A model generated the notes under the pieces. The model saw only the letters and a list, made by a program, of their open reading frames with translations, searched no databases and was not told the origin of the DNA. Position numbers and translations under genes: made by a program. Below are positions 34,804 through 48,599 of a DNA stretch of 64,000 nt, piece after piece (positions within the stretch are counted from its first letter, which is position 1; the number at the start of each line of letters is the position of its first letter). Source of the DNA: Gyromitra esculenta (lineage: Eukaryota; Ascomycota; Pezizomycetes; Pezizales; Discinaceae); contig JBCAML010000002.1 in assembly GCA_038503075.1 (NCBI GenBank), positions 2,666,001-2,730,000 on the forward strand, in the 5' to 3' direction.

Positions 34804-35570
34804 TCACGAAGTACTGCTACTTTCTTTGTTGCAAGCCCTAGAAAACATCGAATTCAAGGGTTTCTGATTCGGTGCGTGAAGATTCAGGACGCTAAATCGT
34901 GATTCCGGAAGCCTCTTTTCCGCATCCATAGAATCCAAAGCCCTACCAAAAGGAAAGAAAAAGCGAAGAAATCGTTAGCAACAACATACGTTTCACGTTT
35001 TCAGAAGAAAGAATAGTGGACTTACCATTGCACAGACACGTATTTAATATTATTATTCTTGCTCGCAATCTCCTTCTGCAGCTTCCCAGCGGCCAGACTC
35101 CCTCTATCGGAGATTATCACATGCGTTGTAGTCTTTTGTGCCAACGTCATGGATATCCGCGCCCCGTGGTGGGAAAGGAGGCGCTTGAGCTCAACATCTG
35201 AGATCCGCGGCGCGGTTGAGCCGTTGATGTAAATGCTGCAACCCGCGAAGATACTTCGCGTGGGCTTTTGGGCTGATGGAGGTGCGGCAAGTGTTTTAAA
35301 ACATGGATTTGTGGCTGTTGCAGGACCGGCGAGGAGGGCGGCTTTGTCTGCTGCGGCAGATGATACTGGAGTAGTAGCAACTTTTGCAGAAGAGAGAAAG
35401 GCTGTTAGTGGAGCTTGGTTGGATTTGAACTGGTGCTGTAATTTCGCTGAACGAAATTTATGATACGCAGTAGGTTTTGAAACGCCAGAGCCAACTTGGT
35501 GACCAGTCGAGGTAGAGCTGTACACGTCTATGATTTGCTGACGGGGTTTAATTGGTTTAGTAGGTGCCAT
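34804..35570 (-). CDS. Small Rev1-type BRCT protein without polymerase domain
   Basis: Exons (minus) are 35026-35570 and 34804-34942 (83-bp intron), giving 227 residues. A single BRCT domain lies at about 104-200: SIFAGCSIYINGSTAP, LKRLLSHHGARIS, KTTTHVIISDRG, then VQWALDSMDAEKRLPESRF across the intron, where VQW supplies the conserved Trp. It most resembles the BRCT of the translesion polymerase Rev1, including the preceding YHKFRSAKLQHQF helix, but the polymerase is absent and the frame ends at a stop 27 residues past the domain. Two motifs resemble PCNA-interacting boxes: QAPLTAFL (52-59) and QKPLNSMF (208-215). BRCT domains bind phosphopeptides or DNA in repair, so a repair role near PCNA is a reasonable inference, not shown. 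It is convergent with GCN1. Confidence 0.85.
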
Positions 35571-38500
35571 GATTGTTTTTTTTTTTGCTTTGTCGTCCCA
35601 AGTAATCACTAGTATACCAAATTCAGCAAGATATTTGGTGGTTTTTAAATGAATACACGGGTTTCAGACAGGTTACTGGAATCAAGAGAAGCTGGACGTC
35701 GACATCTTGAACTCTCTCGACAGATCAACGTGGTGTTGGTGTTTTGACTTTGCCTAACATGGTTGAGTCGCGACCGTGCGCGACCGTTGAAGAGACAACG
35801 CAATCGCGAAGCACGTGAGCGTACAGATTGTATGCCCGTCACTTGAATCAGGCACAGGGCTGCATAATCACTCTCACCACCAATTAATTCCATGTCACCA
35901 GAATATAATTAATACCCTTCAGATCCCTTAACATAGCAGCTAGAAGCCCAAGGCTGTAATATTAAAGTCTAGCTGTGCTCTGGACCAGCCTTTCAGCCAC
36001 ACATGAACTTGCCGGCCTTCCACATGATGGACAATTTACCCATCCGAACGTTTCAGCTTGACCAAGCGAGAATATAATCGATGTTTTCCATCAAGTAATT
36101 GGCTCAGGTTTATCGCTGGGTCCGTGCACTCCGTTGACGCCACAATATAATTTCATTCCCGCCGGCTGCGATGCTATAATTTTTCATCGTATGTAGCACA
36201 ACGAAGGGATCTCTATCGATTGAAAGGGTTAGATAGCATCTAATCTTCCTTTTTTTTTCTTTTTTCCTCAGTAATATAATACATCTTTTGCCGGGCCATT
36301 TTGTTCAGAAAGCTACGGGATCGTCACGGCAATCCGTGAGTTAGTAATAGGTTTCACATCCAAATGATCCTCCCAAGATTGCCCAGGAGCCACGGATCTT
36401 TCGATGCTCTCCAATAAGTGACTTAATGCAATAAAAAAAAGCATGGGAAGGAAAGCGACTGTGTTACACGGGTCAGACTTCAAACTCAGACCTGCTTGTA
36501 GAAATAATACAAAATTCCGAAAGTGAAACTTTATTTATCGGAATGATGATTGATTAAGGTGCTTTGGCCAACCAAAACGCTGTGTTTGGAGATCACGATA
36601 CAAATAAAATAAGATTAACTTATAATACTCATCTCTGAGTAGCGTACGTAGTGCCTTCAATAATAAAATATGACCAAGCTGGTTAAGCATCGGCCACGGC
36701 AAGTTTTTTCAGTTTTTCAAATGGCAGCGCGATTCACATGCCTCATGGAATAGTTCCGCGGGGTGAATCATGCTAGTCCTGGATCTCACCGTACAAACAC
36801 AGTAATGAGTTTCTTGAATGATTGCCGTCTTCCGATGGGGGTTCAGTGGGTTCGAATATCACAACTGGGAAAAAACCAGACCATACGATAATCTTTAATC
36901 ACACATGTTCTGGAGATTCCTCGTATTCGCGATTATATTTCTACTCAGTGATACTCTTTAGTGCATTATTCCACCCAGCACCTTCTGCGAATCATAGAAA
37001 TTCACTCGGCTGAAGGAGTTGGGGGTCGCCTCGATTTTCTTGATAGGGTTTATAGGATTATTCTGCCTCCACCTAACGGTTTGCCATCGGACATGCATAG
37101 TGGGCTGTGCCTAACACTATTTGCTACAGCAATTGAAGGTAAAATAAAATGTGGTGCTGCTGCAGCCGGGGGCAGTCCTCTCGCGTAGATAACTGCCTTA
37201 TGGGTATGTGCACCAGAAAATTAGGTTTTTTCTCTTTCCTCCTTCCGCATGGTTCATCCCAAAACCGCATCTATGAGATCTAGATTTTACATATACCGGA
37301 AAAACCCCCGAAACCGTTTTGCTTTTCGCCACTTCACGACGCCTTGCTAGTGCAAAAAAGGGTCTCACCTCTCTCCGCTGCGTCTTCGCGGCCAGAGTGA
37401 TACATTCCCTACTGTAGGGTTGCTGTTTCTCCTTTGAACATCAGATCTTATCGACAGCTCCCTGCACGATGTAGTTGACCCCCTTTGACGAATGGCGAGA
37501 TCTGAGCGTACTGTAGAAAACAAGGCTGGCAGGGTGTGATTTACCTGGCTCTCTAGAAATGCTAATTCCCGTGATATAAAACACCCCTATTGGATAACAT
37601 CACATGTGTCTGGCAATTTTTTCGATCGATGGGTCTTTCGTCGACACCCAAGACCAACTTTTTCTTTTGGTCTGAGACATATTCAGCAGTCAAAATTATT
37701 AACGCACGTATTCTGTCTTTACTGCGATTGCTCAAAAAAAACTTACTGACGTGACCGTCCTCCTCTTCCTGCTGCGTGACCGAGGAGTTGCACATACGTG
37801 CGTGCGTGCGGAATTCCTGTTACAGATCTTAGAAGAACCCAAGCGCAGAAAAATGCTCCCAACAAATTAGCATAATGGTCCTTGCGCCCGGCCTCCCCCG
37901 CGGGGAACCAGATAGTCTGTTCTTGTGGGTATGGGCTTACGGAATTGCGATCAGGCTAGCTTCAAATATCTTGTTTCAGCTGGTTATTCGGAGAAACAAT
38001 ACGCTTAGGTTGCCACCATTATGCTCATGTTCTACTCGTAAAAATAGGGCGGAAAAAATACGAGTACCAGCAAAGCTGTGTAAGAGACCCAACCAACTGC
38101 TTGTTGTGTGCAATCACGCAAATAACATAGCTATAGACGTAGATGCAAGTAAATGCAAACAGCAAGGTTAGGGTTAAACCACATGACTAAGCTGCTCGCG
38201 TGAGAATTTCCCTCAGGTAAGCATTAGCAGCTCTCGAGACATCGGAGGACAGCATTCTAAACTATCCCGAGTTTCAGGAGAGAAGGAAGTGGCGATGACT
38301 AGTCCGAAACGCAATTTCCAGCTGGTTTTTCCAAGCTGAATTGGCCTGGGTCGTGCCATAATAAATCACCAAATATCACTCGCGATTTACGGAAGTCCCG
38401 CTGAGACATATTTTGATACACTGCGAAAGAGAAAGGAGTCCAGTGACATACACAATATATGTTAAGCCTATCAGCAGAATCTATCCCGAAGCCTCTGCCG

Positions 38501-41500
38501 TCACCTTTAAAATCACGTGCCTGTCACTTTCAACCGGCAGCCAACCAGGCCAATACCTGCGATACGCTCTACACGTCACAAGAAACAATCCGTAACGGTT
38601 CGGAAAAATATTCCCCTTTGGAACCAGGGACAAAGCTAACCAGCGCAACAAAAAAGCATATAGCAGCCGCGATCAAAGGTTCATAGTGTTTCGGAATGAA
38701 TTTGAGGGCGTTAGTGCAGCAAATCCTTCGGTATCAATCCGACTGGCCATGCTCTGCCGCGCAGCCGGGAAAAAATAATCCCACACTAAGAATTGTAATA
38801 GGCGGGGTAAAAAGATCGAAAGGTCCGAGGGAGGAATCAAAAAGGTACGGCATTACCTATTTTGGAATTGTACTTTGCATAATAGGTTACATAATGTATG
38901 CGTGAGTGTTTAAACTTTTATTCCCAGGGAGAGGGAGGGAGAAAAAAGAAGAGAGAGATCTCAGGATCTCCAGTTTTCCCCACGACCACGACCACTACCG
39001 TCATTACTACCACCCCCCTCCCCTCCCCAACACCACCAGGACCAAGTAGACGGTGAAACTCTTTATGTACATACGATGGGTCCAAAGTAAGCTAAAGAAC
39101 TTGCAGTTTATGGTTTGCCTCGCTGCGATGCTAGATTTCTTGCGTCGCATGGAGCACTGCTTCAGCATAGGGCTGATGGTTTGAAATGCAGTTGATTAGC
39201 TAGGTACGGGAAGCATTTCGTCGAATCAACTGCGTGGAAACCGCTTTTGAATTTCCACCTAGACATCTTGAGGTGGGACGGATGATGTTTGACACCCGCT
39301 TTTGTGCAGTACTTCTTTTTGCCACACAACGCAGCTCGAGGGTCACCTTGAATGGAGTGCTGGTGCTGAAGGCTTGTTCTCTGCAAGAAAGGTTATCGAC
39401 TTTTACCAGGCTCTCGTCTAACGGTCAATCTGGACAGCTAGCCAATAGTGAATTTACGCTGGGGTGTGAGAGAAACTGAGACATCAACAAGGGCCTACTG
39501 GCTGCGATTTTGTGCATGCTCGTCAACCGAGCAATGCAGTCTCTGATCCCAGCGAACTGGAATCTAGCAACCTTGCCTTAACAGCAGTCTACACTTACGG
39601 GTAAGGTTGTACATATTAGACCTTGCATAACTATCATATCAGAGAACAGCAAGGTGCCAGTTACCTATCATGCACAGACATTTTTGAACTGCACCGTAGA
39701 TTACACACCGCCGCCGCGCGGGGAACAGCGGACTTCCTCTGATATGGCATTTTCCGAACCATCACGAGTGCGGGATTTGCAGGGAGGGAGGGAGGGAGCA
39801 AAAGCAGACACCAAACGAACCACACAATCCATGATTTCATCCGTCTCCATCCGACAGGTTGGGGCTCGGTAGTTTCACAATATCCGTGCGTAAACGAACG
39901 CACCTGTTTTGACGGAAAATTAACATGGGGTACATGATCTAAACCTACCAGTTCATCATATCAAACACATCCCCTCCCCAGATCGCCACAGCCACTCATG
40001 AACTCATTAAGTGAGCACAGGACTAATTTTAAGAATGAGTATCACACGTTACCACCCTCCCCCTCACATCATCATAAAAACGATGATGATGATGATTATT
40101 GTTTGTTCACCAAAATAATATCGATTGCTTAGCCTCTGCATTTGGCGAATTCTCCGGTAATTGGCGCGCTTGCTGATACAACTGTTTAAGACCTCGTATA
40201 CCTAAAAGTGGTGGGAAAGGGCCTATCGATCTATTCCCTGTTTTAGGCGCTAGAAACTGTTAAAGGAAGGGATGGGTGTGAGTGATGCCTATTCCAAAGA
40301 TACCTCCAGTCGGCTTTCACGAGATGAAGGGAGAAATAGCCCATGAGGTAAAATAACCTGAAACAAGGGTTGCCCATGAAGCGCCGCATGTTTGCGCCTC
40401 AGCCATATTTAGAATAACCTGGGGTAAAAAAGAGATAGAGAAAGTTACCTATACCACACACGGTATAATATGATCTGCTCCACGGAAAGAGAGGGCATTG
40501 TTGGAATTATTTGGGGTTATCTGTTATTAGCAGCGTTGATTCCTACCCGCTGAATCTAGACCATTTTTTTTGTTGGTCCGTGAACGGTAGTTCTCCCCCC
40601 CTTTGGATACGAACCTTAAAAAGATACATGTATTTCGAACTTTTATTATGAAATTCCCCATATTCCGATTCCCCATATGTGCCATCTGTCTGGGATGGTG
40701 TTTTGAGCAATAAAAATGATTTGGGTTGCAATTGGTATTATTGGGAATATGTAAATCGCAAGGGGACAGACAACAAAAAGGTTGCACGATTGTATTGATC
40801 CTTATCTTAACAACGGCGGCAACGTCACACACTAGGATGGCGAATCCGGCTCATATGACCTTCGCCGTAAAAATGGTAGTAAGCAAGTGGATTGCCGGCT
40901 TGGGGCTGAATTTATTGCCTTGAGTTGAGGTTAGACTTAATTTTAACGAATTCTGTTGCCTCCCAACAAGCGAACCTACCAAGCGGAGAAAGAAAAAAAA
41001 ACCAGGATCACGGCAAAACCAAGGTATCTCTTCGATCCAAGAAGAAAGAAAAAAAAACATTAATATGGGCTTGAGAAAATTGACATTTTTGATGAATGAA
41101 ATGACAGTGGCAAGCCTTGCAGCGGTGTACCATAATGATTACGAAATACAAAAACCATGAAATGCAACAGAGATCTCTAGATATTGTTTCGGCTCTTCGT
41201 TTTGATTCAGTCACCGTTCCTTCTTTCCTTTCGGCTCTGATCGGCCGGTCCGCCTCACCTAACGTTACGGTGAAGGGGGGACCGGGGTATACCCATAGAC
41301 GTGACTGTGCCCTTTCCCTCTTTGCTCTCTCGATTATTATGGGTTACCTGATATTAATATCGAGCCATTGAAGGTGCAAGGAGTGGGGGCCATTGGAGGT
41401 CGTGGCGAACGCTGATTGGAGCAGTAGCCGTAACCGGAAAACAGGTTTCACTGCTCATTTCGTCCATAGAAAAAAAAAAAAAAACTACATTAATTGGATG

Positions 41501-44500
41501 GATTTTTTAAGAGTCGAATGAGATTCCTACAATCGGTACCATTGGCCCCAGGAACGTTATCTGAGATAATTTGTTTGGGAGGGTAGGGGAAAAACTCCAA
41601 ATTCCTAGGTGGGTTGATATCGCTCCTAACAGGTAGGGTACAGAAAAGAAGAACAGCGTGTTAGCGCACGTCAATATTGAGAAAGGATACAAGTAGATTA
41701 TTGGGAGTCGAAGCGGATCGATCATCTGCCACTTTGGTGTACACGCGCTCTTGACACGTTCAATTCGTGAAAAACCAAATAATAGGATCTGGACCTTTTT
41801 TTCTTTATTTTTACTTGGGCGGGGGTCGTTCGGAAGGGGGTGTGGAAATGACACATCGTGCAAGTTCCCGCAATATTTGTTCGCGCTTCTGCAAGGGGAA
41901 TTTGTTAAAAAATTGGTAGCTAAAAACAAAAAACAAAAAGGCCCCCCCGGAAACAGAAACTTGAGCTCTCGGTAAAATCAAAATAAATTGTTGTATCTAT
42001 TTGGGGGGGGGGGGTTGTTTTCTCGCGATTTTCTAAATCCAGTTATCATGGTGGAAGATCAATTTTCGATGGCATTGAAACTTGGATGGCCTTGGGTAAG
42101 ACTGTTTAGGTCAGCTCATCGATTTTCACTCGTCTTCTACGTAAGACTTCCTTGCTGCTGCGGATTTCGCGTGGCGAAAACACCACATTGTTCGCTTCCA
42201 AGCAAACGAGGAAGGAAGGAGACCAATGACGAAGCGGTGAGAGGGTTACCGTACTTACACCCTGCCGGAGCTCGGCCAAACCCAGATAGATGGACACCAG
42301 CGGAACGGAAGCTGGGGCTTGTTTCAGGATCTAGCCATCTGTTGGTGATTGGCTGATAACCCTCTCAGATCATCGAAGGCAGGGCTTGTCTTTTTTGTTG
42401 AGAGGGTGGGCTGCCCATAAAAATCGATGCGTTGGCAGAGTGGACTTTGTGATTTTGTCAACTTCAACACCCCTTCTCTAGGAATCTCCAAATAGGGCAA
42501 TATATCATGGATCCTAAGCGAGATACGGAAGTGTACGGTCTTTGTTTTTCTCGGTGGCCCCCAATCACAAGTGTACATTTTATCTATCTCGATCTATTTT
42601 TTTAACTTCATACACAAGCGGTCAGTCGGTCAGCATACGATGAATATGAACACTGGGAGGGGGGGTTGAAAGAGCCTGGAAAAGTTTCCCATGTCATCCA
42701 TTTTTTTGCCAGTAGACCGCGGCCTTCGTCACGATCGAGCCGTGTGTACTAATCGACTTAGGCAGCTTATCGCCGTTGTTACAGCCGAGAACAACCCATC
42801 GTAGGCGTTGCTCGCTCGCTCTCGCTGACTGCCTGGTAGAGTACTAATGTCGGTCTCTTCAATCCATCCCGTTGCGATCATTCTCCCGGTTACGCAGCAA
42901 TCACTCTCCCGTAGCGTAGCACCGTTCCCTCCGTACATTATCGCCCTTATCAAAGTTATCGTCTCTTTTCTCGGATCTGGAAAAACAGGCGGAACTGATA
43001 TTGATTCTCGCTGAAACCCAAACCCAGAACCCTAACCAAATAGCTCTGATCGTGCATTTGAATCTCACAAAAACAAGGGCCAGGGCCGCTCGGCAGTCTA
43101 AAGTTACTCCCATCCAGTATCATTTGGCCGTGAAGGACTCCATTAATGGTGGTGTTACCCCGGTCCCGTCCAAGGTCCCACAAGCCGGAACTCCAGTGGC
43201 TTCCCGCAACCTCGCAGCCCAGGCGTCGAGATCAGCATCGAATGCATATGCAAGTGGCTTTACGCACAGCGGCTTGCGTGATGCAAACTGCAGCCCCACT
43301 ACCTGCAGGGACCGTGCATCATACGTGTATCCAGTCGACACCAATAGATTCCGCAGGACACACCTATTTTTCCCTTTCCTGCTCTCCTTTTTGGCTAAGA
43401 TCGGGTGTGGGGAGCGTTTTTGTATTTTCGTGGGTGTAGAAGCGGATCAATTGTGCGCCGGGGTAAGCGTTCTTCCGGGCACACCGCCAAGTCAGGTGTA
43501 CAGATACGACATCAAAGAGGCGAGATATCGTGAGATTAAAATTGAAATTAAAACCATAATCTTTAATTCAAGAGATGATTCTTTTTTACATTGCAGAGAG
43601 GCAAAGTCAATTGTAATAGGACTTCCCTTGTCCTTCTTCCTTACCTTTGATCAAGGATTGTGGAACGGCGGGAGGTTGCATGTCCTCCCTCCTGTCACGC
43701 GTTTTTCTGGGCCGCGCCGAGAGAAAAAAAAAAAGAGGACCATTTTAGACCAGAAACGGCACGTACAAGGCGGGGAAAAACACATTTGTGAGAAAATCGA
43801 AACGAGCCGGAAAAAAGGTCCAGGAGTCCAAGCGCATCCAGCATCGGGAAGCGGATAGAATACCCCCAGCTCGGAACGTTGCGCTAATAAAGATCTGCTA
43901 ATTACTTCTAACAACGTTACCGCGCAGGTACATCATACATATACCGATTCATAGGAAAGGAATCCTTCACACCGTTTTTTGCGCGAGCGGCAGAGAGCGA
44001 AGGGTCAATAACGTGGAGAAACTGTGCAGCTTTAATGTAGCAACCGTTGATATAACTCAACATCCACAATATGGGGTTTGTGTTGAAACGGCGGCTAAAA
44101 ATAACAGTTGTTCATTGGTGATAAGAAACCAGATTAAAATCATAAATTATCACTCGGTATTGTCACGTGTAACACACTATCACACTTTATACATCCTGCA
44201 GTTGATCTACATACACAGAACGGGAGCGAAATCGGCCGGAGGTTTTCGACTTACGAGCAAGGTTGCAGTGCATCTTGCAGGGTGCTTTGACGAGAGACAA
44301 TAAAAGAAGGTACGAAGAAGGGCTTACATGCTTCTCTTGCAGCTGTCTTCGGGAATGGAATAAAGGTGGAGTGAGAGGGGGGGAAAAAATTAGCTTTATC
44401 TGTGAGGCCGACAGAGAATAAACGGGGAAAGAGATCAGGGAAGATGTGATGATCCGTACCCGTGCCTAGGCAGGCAAGGCACATCGGCAGGATAAGCGCA

Positions 44501-46819
44501 AGGTAACGGAACGGAAGCAAGGCCTTTGTTCAAGTTTCCGATCGACTAAATGGGGTATATGTCGGTGTGGGTTGAGGATCCGGGAGAGCTACGCGAGTGT
44601 GCGTCCATTTGGTATGAAATAGTACATCCGCGTGCGTTTGTTGGAGTCCCTTGTGGATCGTGTTTCGTCTTTTGCCCTTTGATTATTGTGTTGGGACAAG
44701 AGTACGAGAAATCGTGGGTTTGTTTTCATGAGAATGACGACCAAAGAATAATATTTCGGCAGGAGGGCAAGAAGAATGCCATTTTTGATTGATCCGAATG
44801 AGCACAGAAAGGTTAAATATGCCTATCAGTCTCTATCCGTAGAGAGCAAGCCACGAGCAGTTGCACAGGAAGTAGAGTTCGCATCACTCCTGTCCATATC
44901 TCTTGTTCCTACATATCACCAGCCACTATACACAGAGTTTCCCTCCATCTCTTTCTCGAAATCTCATTCTTCTATTTGCAGCTCTGGTGGTACCTATCAC
45001 ATACGCAGCTCAAGCTCAACCAGCAGTAGGAGCACAGCGGCTCTAATACCACCCGTCAAGCCCAAGCATCATTTGCACTCAAAGCTCATTGCTTTTTGCC
45101 GGCGCGTCCCCGATTTACTTTTTGTAAGTGAGTGTGTGTGCGAATGTATGTGATATATGTATGTATGTGAGTATGATTCTATCCCCACCCATCATGTTTG
45201 GGCTGGATGGAGAGCATACATGTATGTTGCAGAGATGGAATACTTCGATATCCATCCATCGCATTAGAGATGCCAAACCATTGAAGTATCAAAGTTACAT
45301 ATGTTTTTTGTTTTGAAAAAGGAATCTCTACTAACCTACTCGCCCTTGGTCGTACGTATTCAGGTAGCATCAGGAAGAAGTAATACCACCGGAAAACCAG
45401 CATAATCCGGAACGCTTACCAACCGTGACCACCCTCGATATCTATCTTAATCTTGCATCATCTGCCGTTGACTCTGTCGTTATCCGCCGACCAAGCTCTG
45501 TCCAGTATATCCAATCATTGGCGCCCCGTCTCCAATATTATCCGATCAGTCCAGTCGCGAGTCTTGTGTCTCACACTGAAGCAAGCAATCAGCTTGTGGG
45601 ACAGATCGATTTTCTGGTCACGTCAATTCACATCGCATCAGCCAGGGGTGCGCCTAAAGACCCACACAGACTGCGAATCGGCAAGAACCACGCGATAGAC
45701 CCCCCTACATTGAACTAAAATCCTTCCGTCTGTCGCGTGTCGTCGTGTCTTTGATTTGCTGAAATACCCAGAGAGGAAGAAGAGCTACGACAGGAGCCAA
45801 CCATATTGATAACTTCGAGACTTCGATTTTACTATTTTATTTTTCCCGGTGCATTTGCTCCTTACCGGCCATCTCTCCTCTGCTGCTTCTTCTAGCTTCT
45901 TCTAGATTTGAACTCTGGTAAGAGTAAGTAATAGTTATGATCACTCGTAAAGGCCTAGCCGAGGCAATTCTTTCTCATAACTGCTGTTGTTTTTACCAGA
46001 TTTTGCTCTTGTTGCTGGCATCAGAATCTTCCTTTTCCCCAAGTTTAACAAGTTTTTTTTCCTGGGCCGTGGCTCCTTCCTATCCCCTCGCTCGCATCTA
46101 TGATCCCTCTCCAAGCCCCCAATGAGCGAAGCAACAGTGCTTCCATTTTTATACATGGCTCCTCCTTGCCAACGCACACTCCACCAGCCCATGCACGCTA
46201 GCCTCATTTTGCATCCTACTACCATTTTCCCCTAACCCTGCACCAACCCAAGATCCGTCAAGCTAACCAAATGCGTTGTAGCTGTTGCGTCTGCAACCCC
46301 CCAGTCTGCGCCAATTCTCACTTGGAACCCCTGCACCATTCTTTTGCGGGTGCCGAGCCAACCAATAACAGGTTGCCCAGCAGCCTCCCAACCAACGACC
46401 GCCTGGTTCGTTCAGACTGGAGGGTGGCCCTCGCTCTCCGCAGGACCACTCACGAGGAGGGGTATCTGGGACTGGCGCTGTGCTGGCCTGGGAGAGGAAC
46501 CACCGACATTCTCGCTCTTTTTTTTTTTTGGGAGATTTCTTTTCTTTTTTTAATCTCCTTCCGAAGGGGGTTTCGTTATTATTATCATTTGTGTGTTAAT
46601 TTCTTACCCATATTTCCTTGGCCAAGGAGACGGCAAAAAGCGAGAGTGAGTGAGTGAGAGATCGAGAGAAAGAAAGCAAGAAAGTAGGTAGGGTACGAAG
46701 GGGACAGTAGAAAACGGAGATACAGGAAGCGATTGAAAAAGCAGCCGTGATTTCCATTAGACTGGTAAGTACTCACTTTGCTTTCTTGGATTGGCCAATG
46801 GACAAGCATTGATTGAATG
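35571..46819. other. 11-kb gene desert upstream of stuA
   Basis: No open frame with a recognisable family or convincing splice structure was found over 11.2 kb. The longest frame, 43001-43858 (285 codons), starts at TTG and has no ATG anywhere, so it is not accepted. The region has mixed composition, homopolymer runs (G12 at 42003-42014, several A runs), and no obvious long terminal repeats or inverted repeats. It may contain regulatory DNA for stuA, non-coding transcripts, or decayed elements that I cannot identify by eye. Confidence 0.55.
42003..42014. repeat. G12 homopolymer run
   Basis: Twelve consecutive G on the plus strand in the gene desert. It may be an assembly-sensitive site or form quadruplex structures. 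Confidence 0.8.
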
Positions 46820-48599
46820 AGCAAGTTGGGGTTACTGTCTGTCGCGTTGACGGCGAAGCTCTCACTCGATTTGCGCCGTCCCAACCACCCCCCTCGTACA
46901 TCCGTTCTCTTGCCCCGGCAAGTCCAAGTCGAAAGTCCCTCGCAAGAGCCTGAACGGTTTGACACCTCTCACCGTACCCCTGTTCGACCCGCCCAGCCTC
47001 CACTAACCGCACAATCCAGCCTCTCTTTACTAGACGAGACGGCGAGAGCAGCGTGAAGAGAGAGGAGAGAGAAAGAGAGAGAGAAGGACAGGAAGACCGT
47101 CCATCGTACGTACATACATACCTGCCTCCTCCTTTTCCTCTCGCCCCTCCATCCCACCATCCACTGCACTGCGTGAGGCAAGGAAAAAAAAGAAGACTCT
47201 CCACTCGGACATCATTGCTTGCTGCGTTGCGCTACTTCCCTGCAAGTCGCCCGACCCGCAGCAACGTTCGTAAACTCTACATTCGCCCTTCCTCTTCTCG
47301 ACTTCTCTTCGTCGACTCCCACCAAGCTTCCCCCAGCCTCTCCTCGAACCTCTCCCCCCCCATCAATCACTCCCTTCTCTTCCCACACAGCCCCCCCACC
47401 CTACCCTACCTACATCCTCTCCCACCCCCCCTCCCTCGCTCAACCTCTCCTGCTCGGCTCGTCGCGCAATTCCTTCCCTCCCTTCCCTTATCCCTCTTCC
47501 CTCCTCCTCCTCGCGCCTACCATCCATACACGGCTCGCCCTGCGTTTCCTTTGCATCATTAACGACCGGCCGATCTTGCAGCAAGGCACAACTGGAGCTT
47601 CACGACATTTCATTTTAAGCCTCTCCGATCCAAGACACTCTAGTCACAGTTGAAGAACTGCTGCTGGAGCAAAAAGGATAAGGCTGTGTGTGCATCTCTT
47701 GAACGACGACCAACGAGAATACGAACGAACGAAGTTTACGAGCCGCTATTTGCAATTGACAGAACCAGTTGCAATTGCTACGAGAGCCGATAATCAAAAC
47801 AAACCACACGTAAAAATAATCACGCACAAGAAATAACCCTCAGCATTTTACGAATTTGAAACGAAGCAGACGTCAAAAGTTTTCCCCGAAAAAAAAAAGT
47901 TCTTACGATTCTTCCGTCCAAAGCATTGCATTCCCCATCCCACTGGCAAACGCTCCCACCCCGGGCATTCCCAAACCCCAGGACTGTAGTATACAGGACT
48001 GTACAGTACAGTACAGTACAGGCTCTTTTAACGATCCCCCCAACCTTCTTCATTCTCGAACTCATACTTTTGCTGCATTCTTGTTGGCCAAGTTGTTTAC
48101 TGGCAGTATCAAAAAAAGTTATTTTCAACCATCTTTCTGACATTTCTTTGGCCGGTCTTTTTTTTCACCTCGCCTATTGATTCGTTTTTGCTGCATCTGC
48201 CTGCACTTTACCGAGCGACTTGTACTGCATCATCGTGGTTGGTTGAGCATCCTCACCTGCATCCTCGCAGCAGTTCTCATCGTCGCGGTTACAGTCCAAA
48301 CCCTATTATCTTCTACATCCACTGGAAGGATTAGCCGCTACCCCATTTTTAGCCAAAGCCACATCGTCTTTTGAACGGTTAATAAAGACACAGAATCTGT
48401 TGGCTGAAATACGCACAGAATCTCGTCCTTGAATATTGTTTTTATATTCCTCAGAATTCCCTAAATCCGCCGTCGAAAGGCAATCACCGGTCCAACCAAC
48501 AAGCTGGAGCTACCTTCCCTCTCCTCGGTTCACACTAGAGCCCCTCTCGACGTCTTCTCGTCTTGGTCCGGCGGGTATAGTCCTCACTATTCGAAGGCA
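46820..48599 (+). promoter_or_regulatory. ATG-free leader and promoter of stuA
   Basis: Reading every base of this 1780-bp stretch, I find no ATG on the plus strand, although the reverse triplet CAT occurs about 36 times. The last upstream ATG is at 46817 and the next is the stuA start at 48600. Random sequence would hold about 28. Strand-specific loss of ATG is what selection against upstream start codons in a long 5' leader would produce. The block 47260-47530 is strongly pyrimidine-rich, as is common just before fungal transcription starts, so the leader may be about 1 kb, possibly longer with a 5' UTR intron (a GTAAGT lies near 46766). Long leaders are known for StuA-type genes. Confidence 0.65.
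47997..48021. repeat. GTACA pentamer repeat in the stuA leader
   Basis: Four tandem GTACA units preceded by CT. The tract is nearly palindromic, so the leader RNA could form a hairpin here. Confidence 0.8.

Noticed and set aside
36840..36880. B-box-like GTGGGTTCGAATATCAC
   Set aside because: Four of five T-stem pairs form, but upstream sequence gives no anticodon arm or acceptor stem.
43001..43858. 285-codon open frame on the plus strand
   Set aside because: It starts at TTG and contains no ATG at all, has no recognisable motif, and its composition is unlike the accepted genes.
44776..45153. 125-codon frame with ATG upstream of stuA
   Set aside because: Ser-rich by composition, no family resemblance, no Kozak or intron support.
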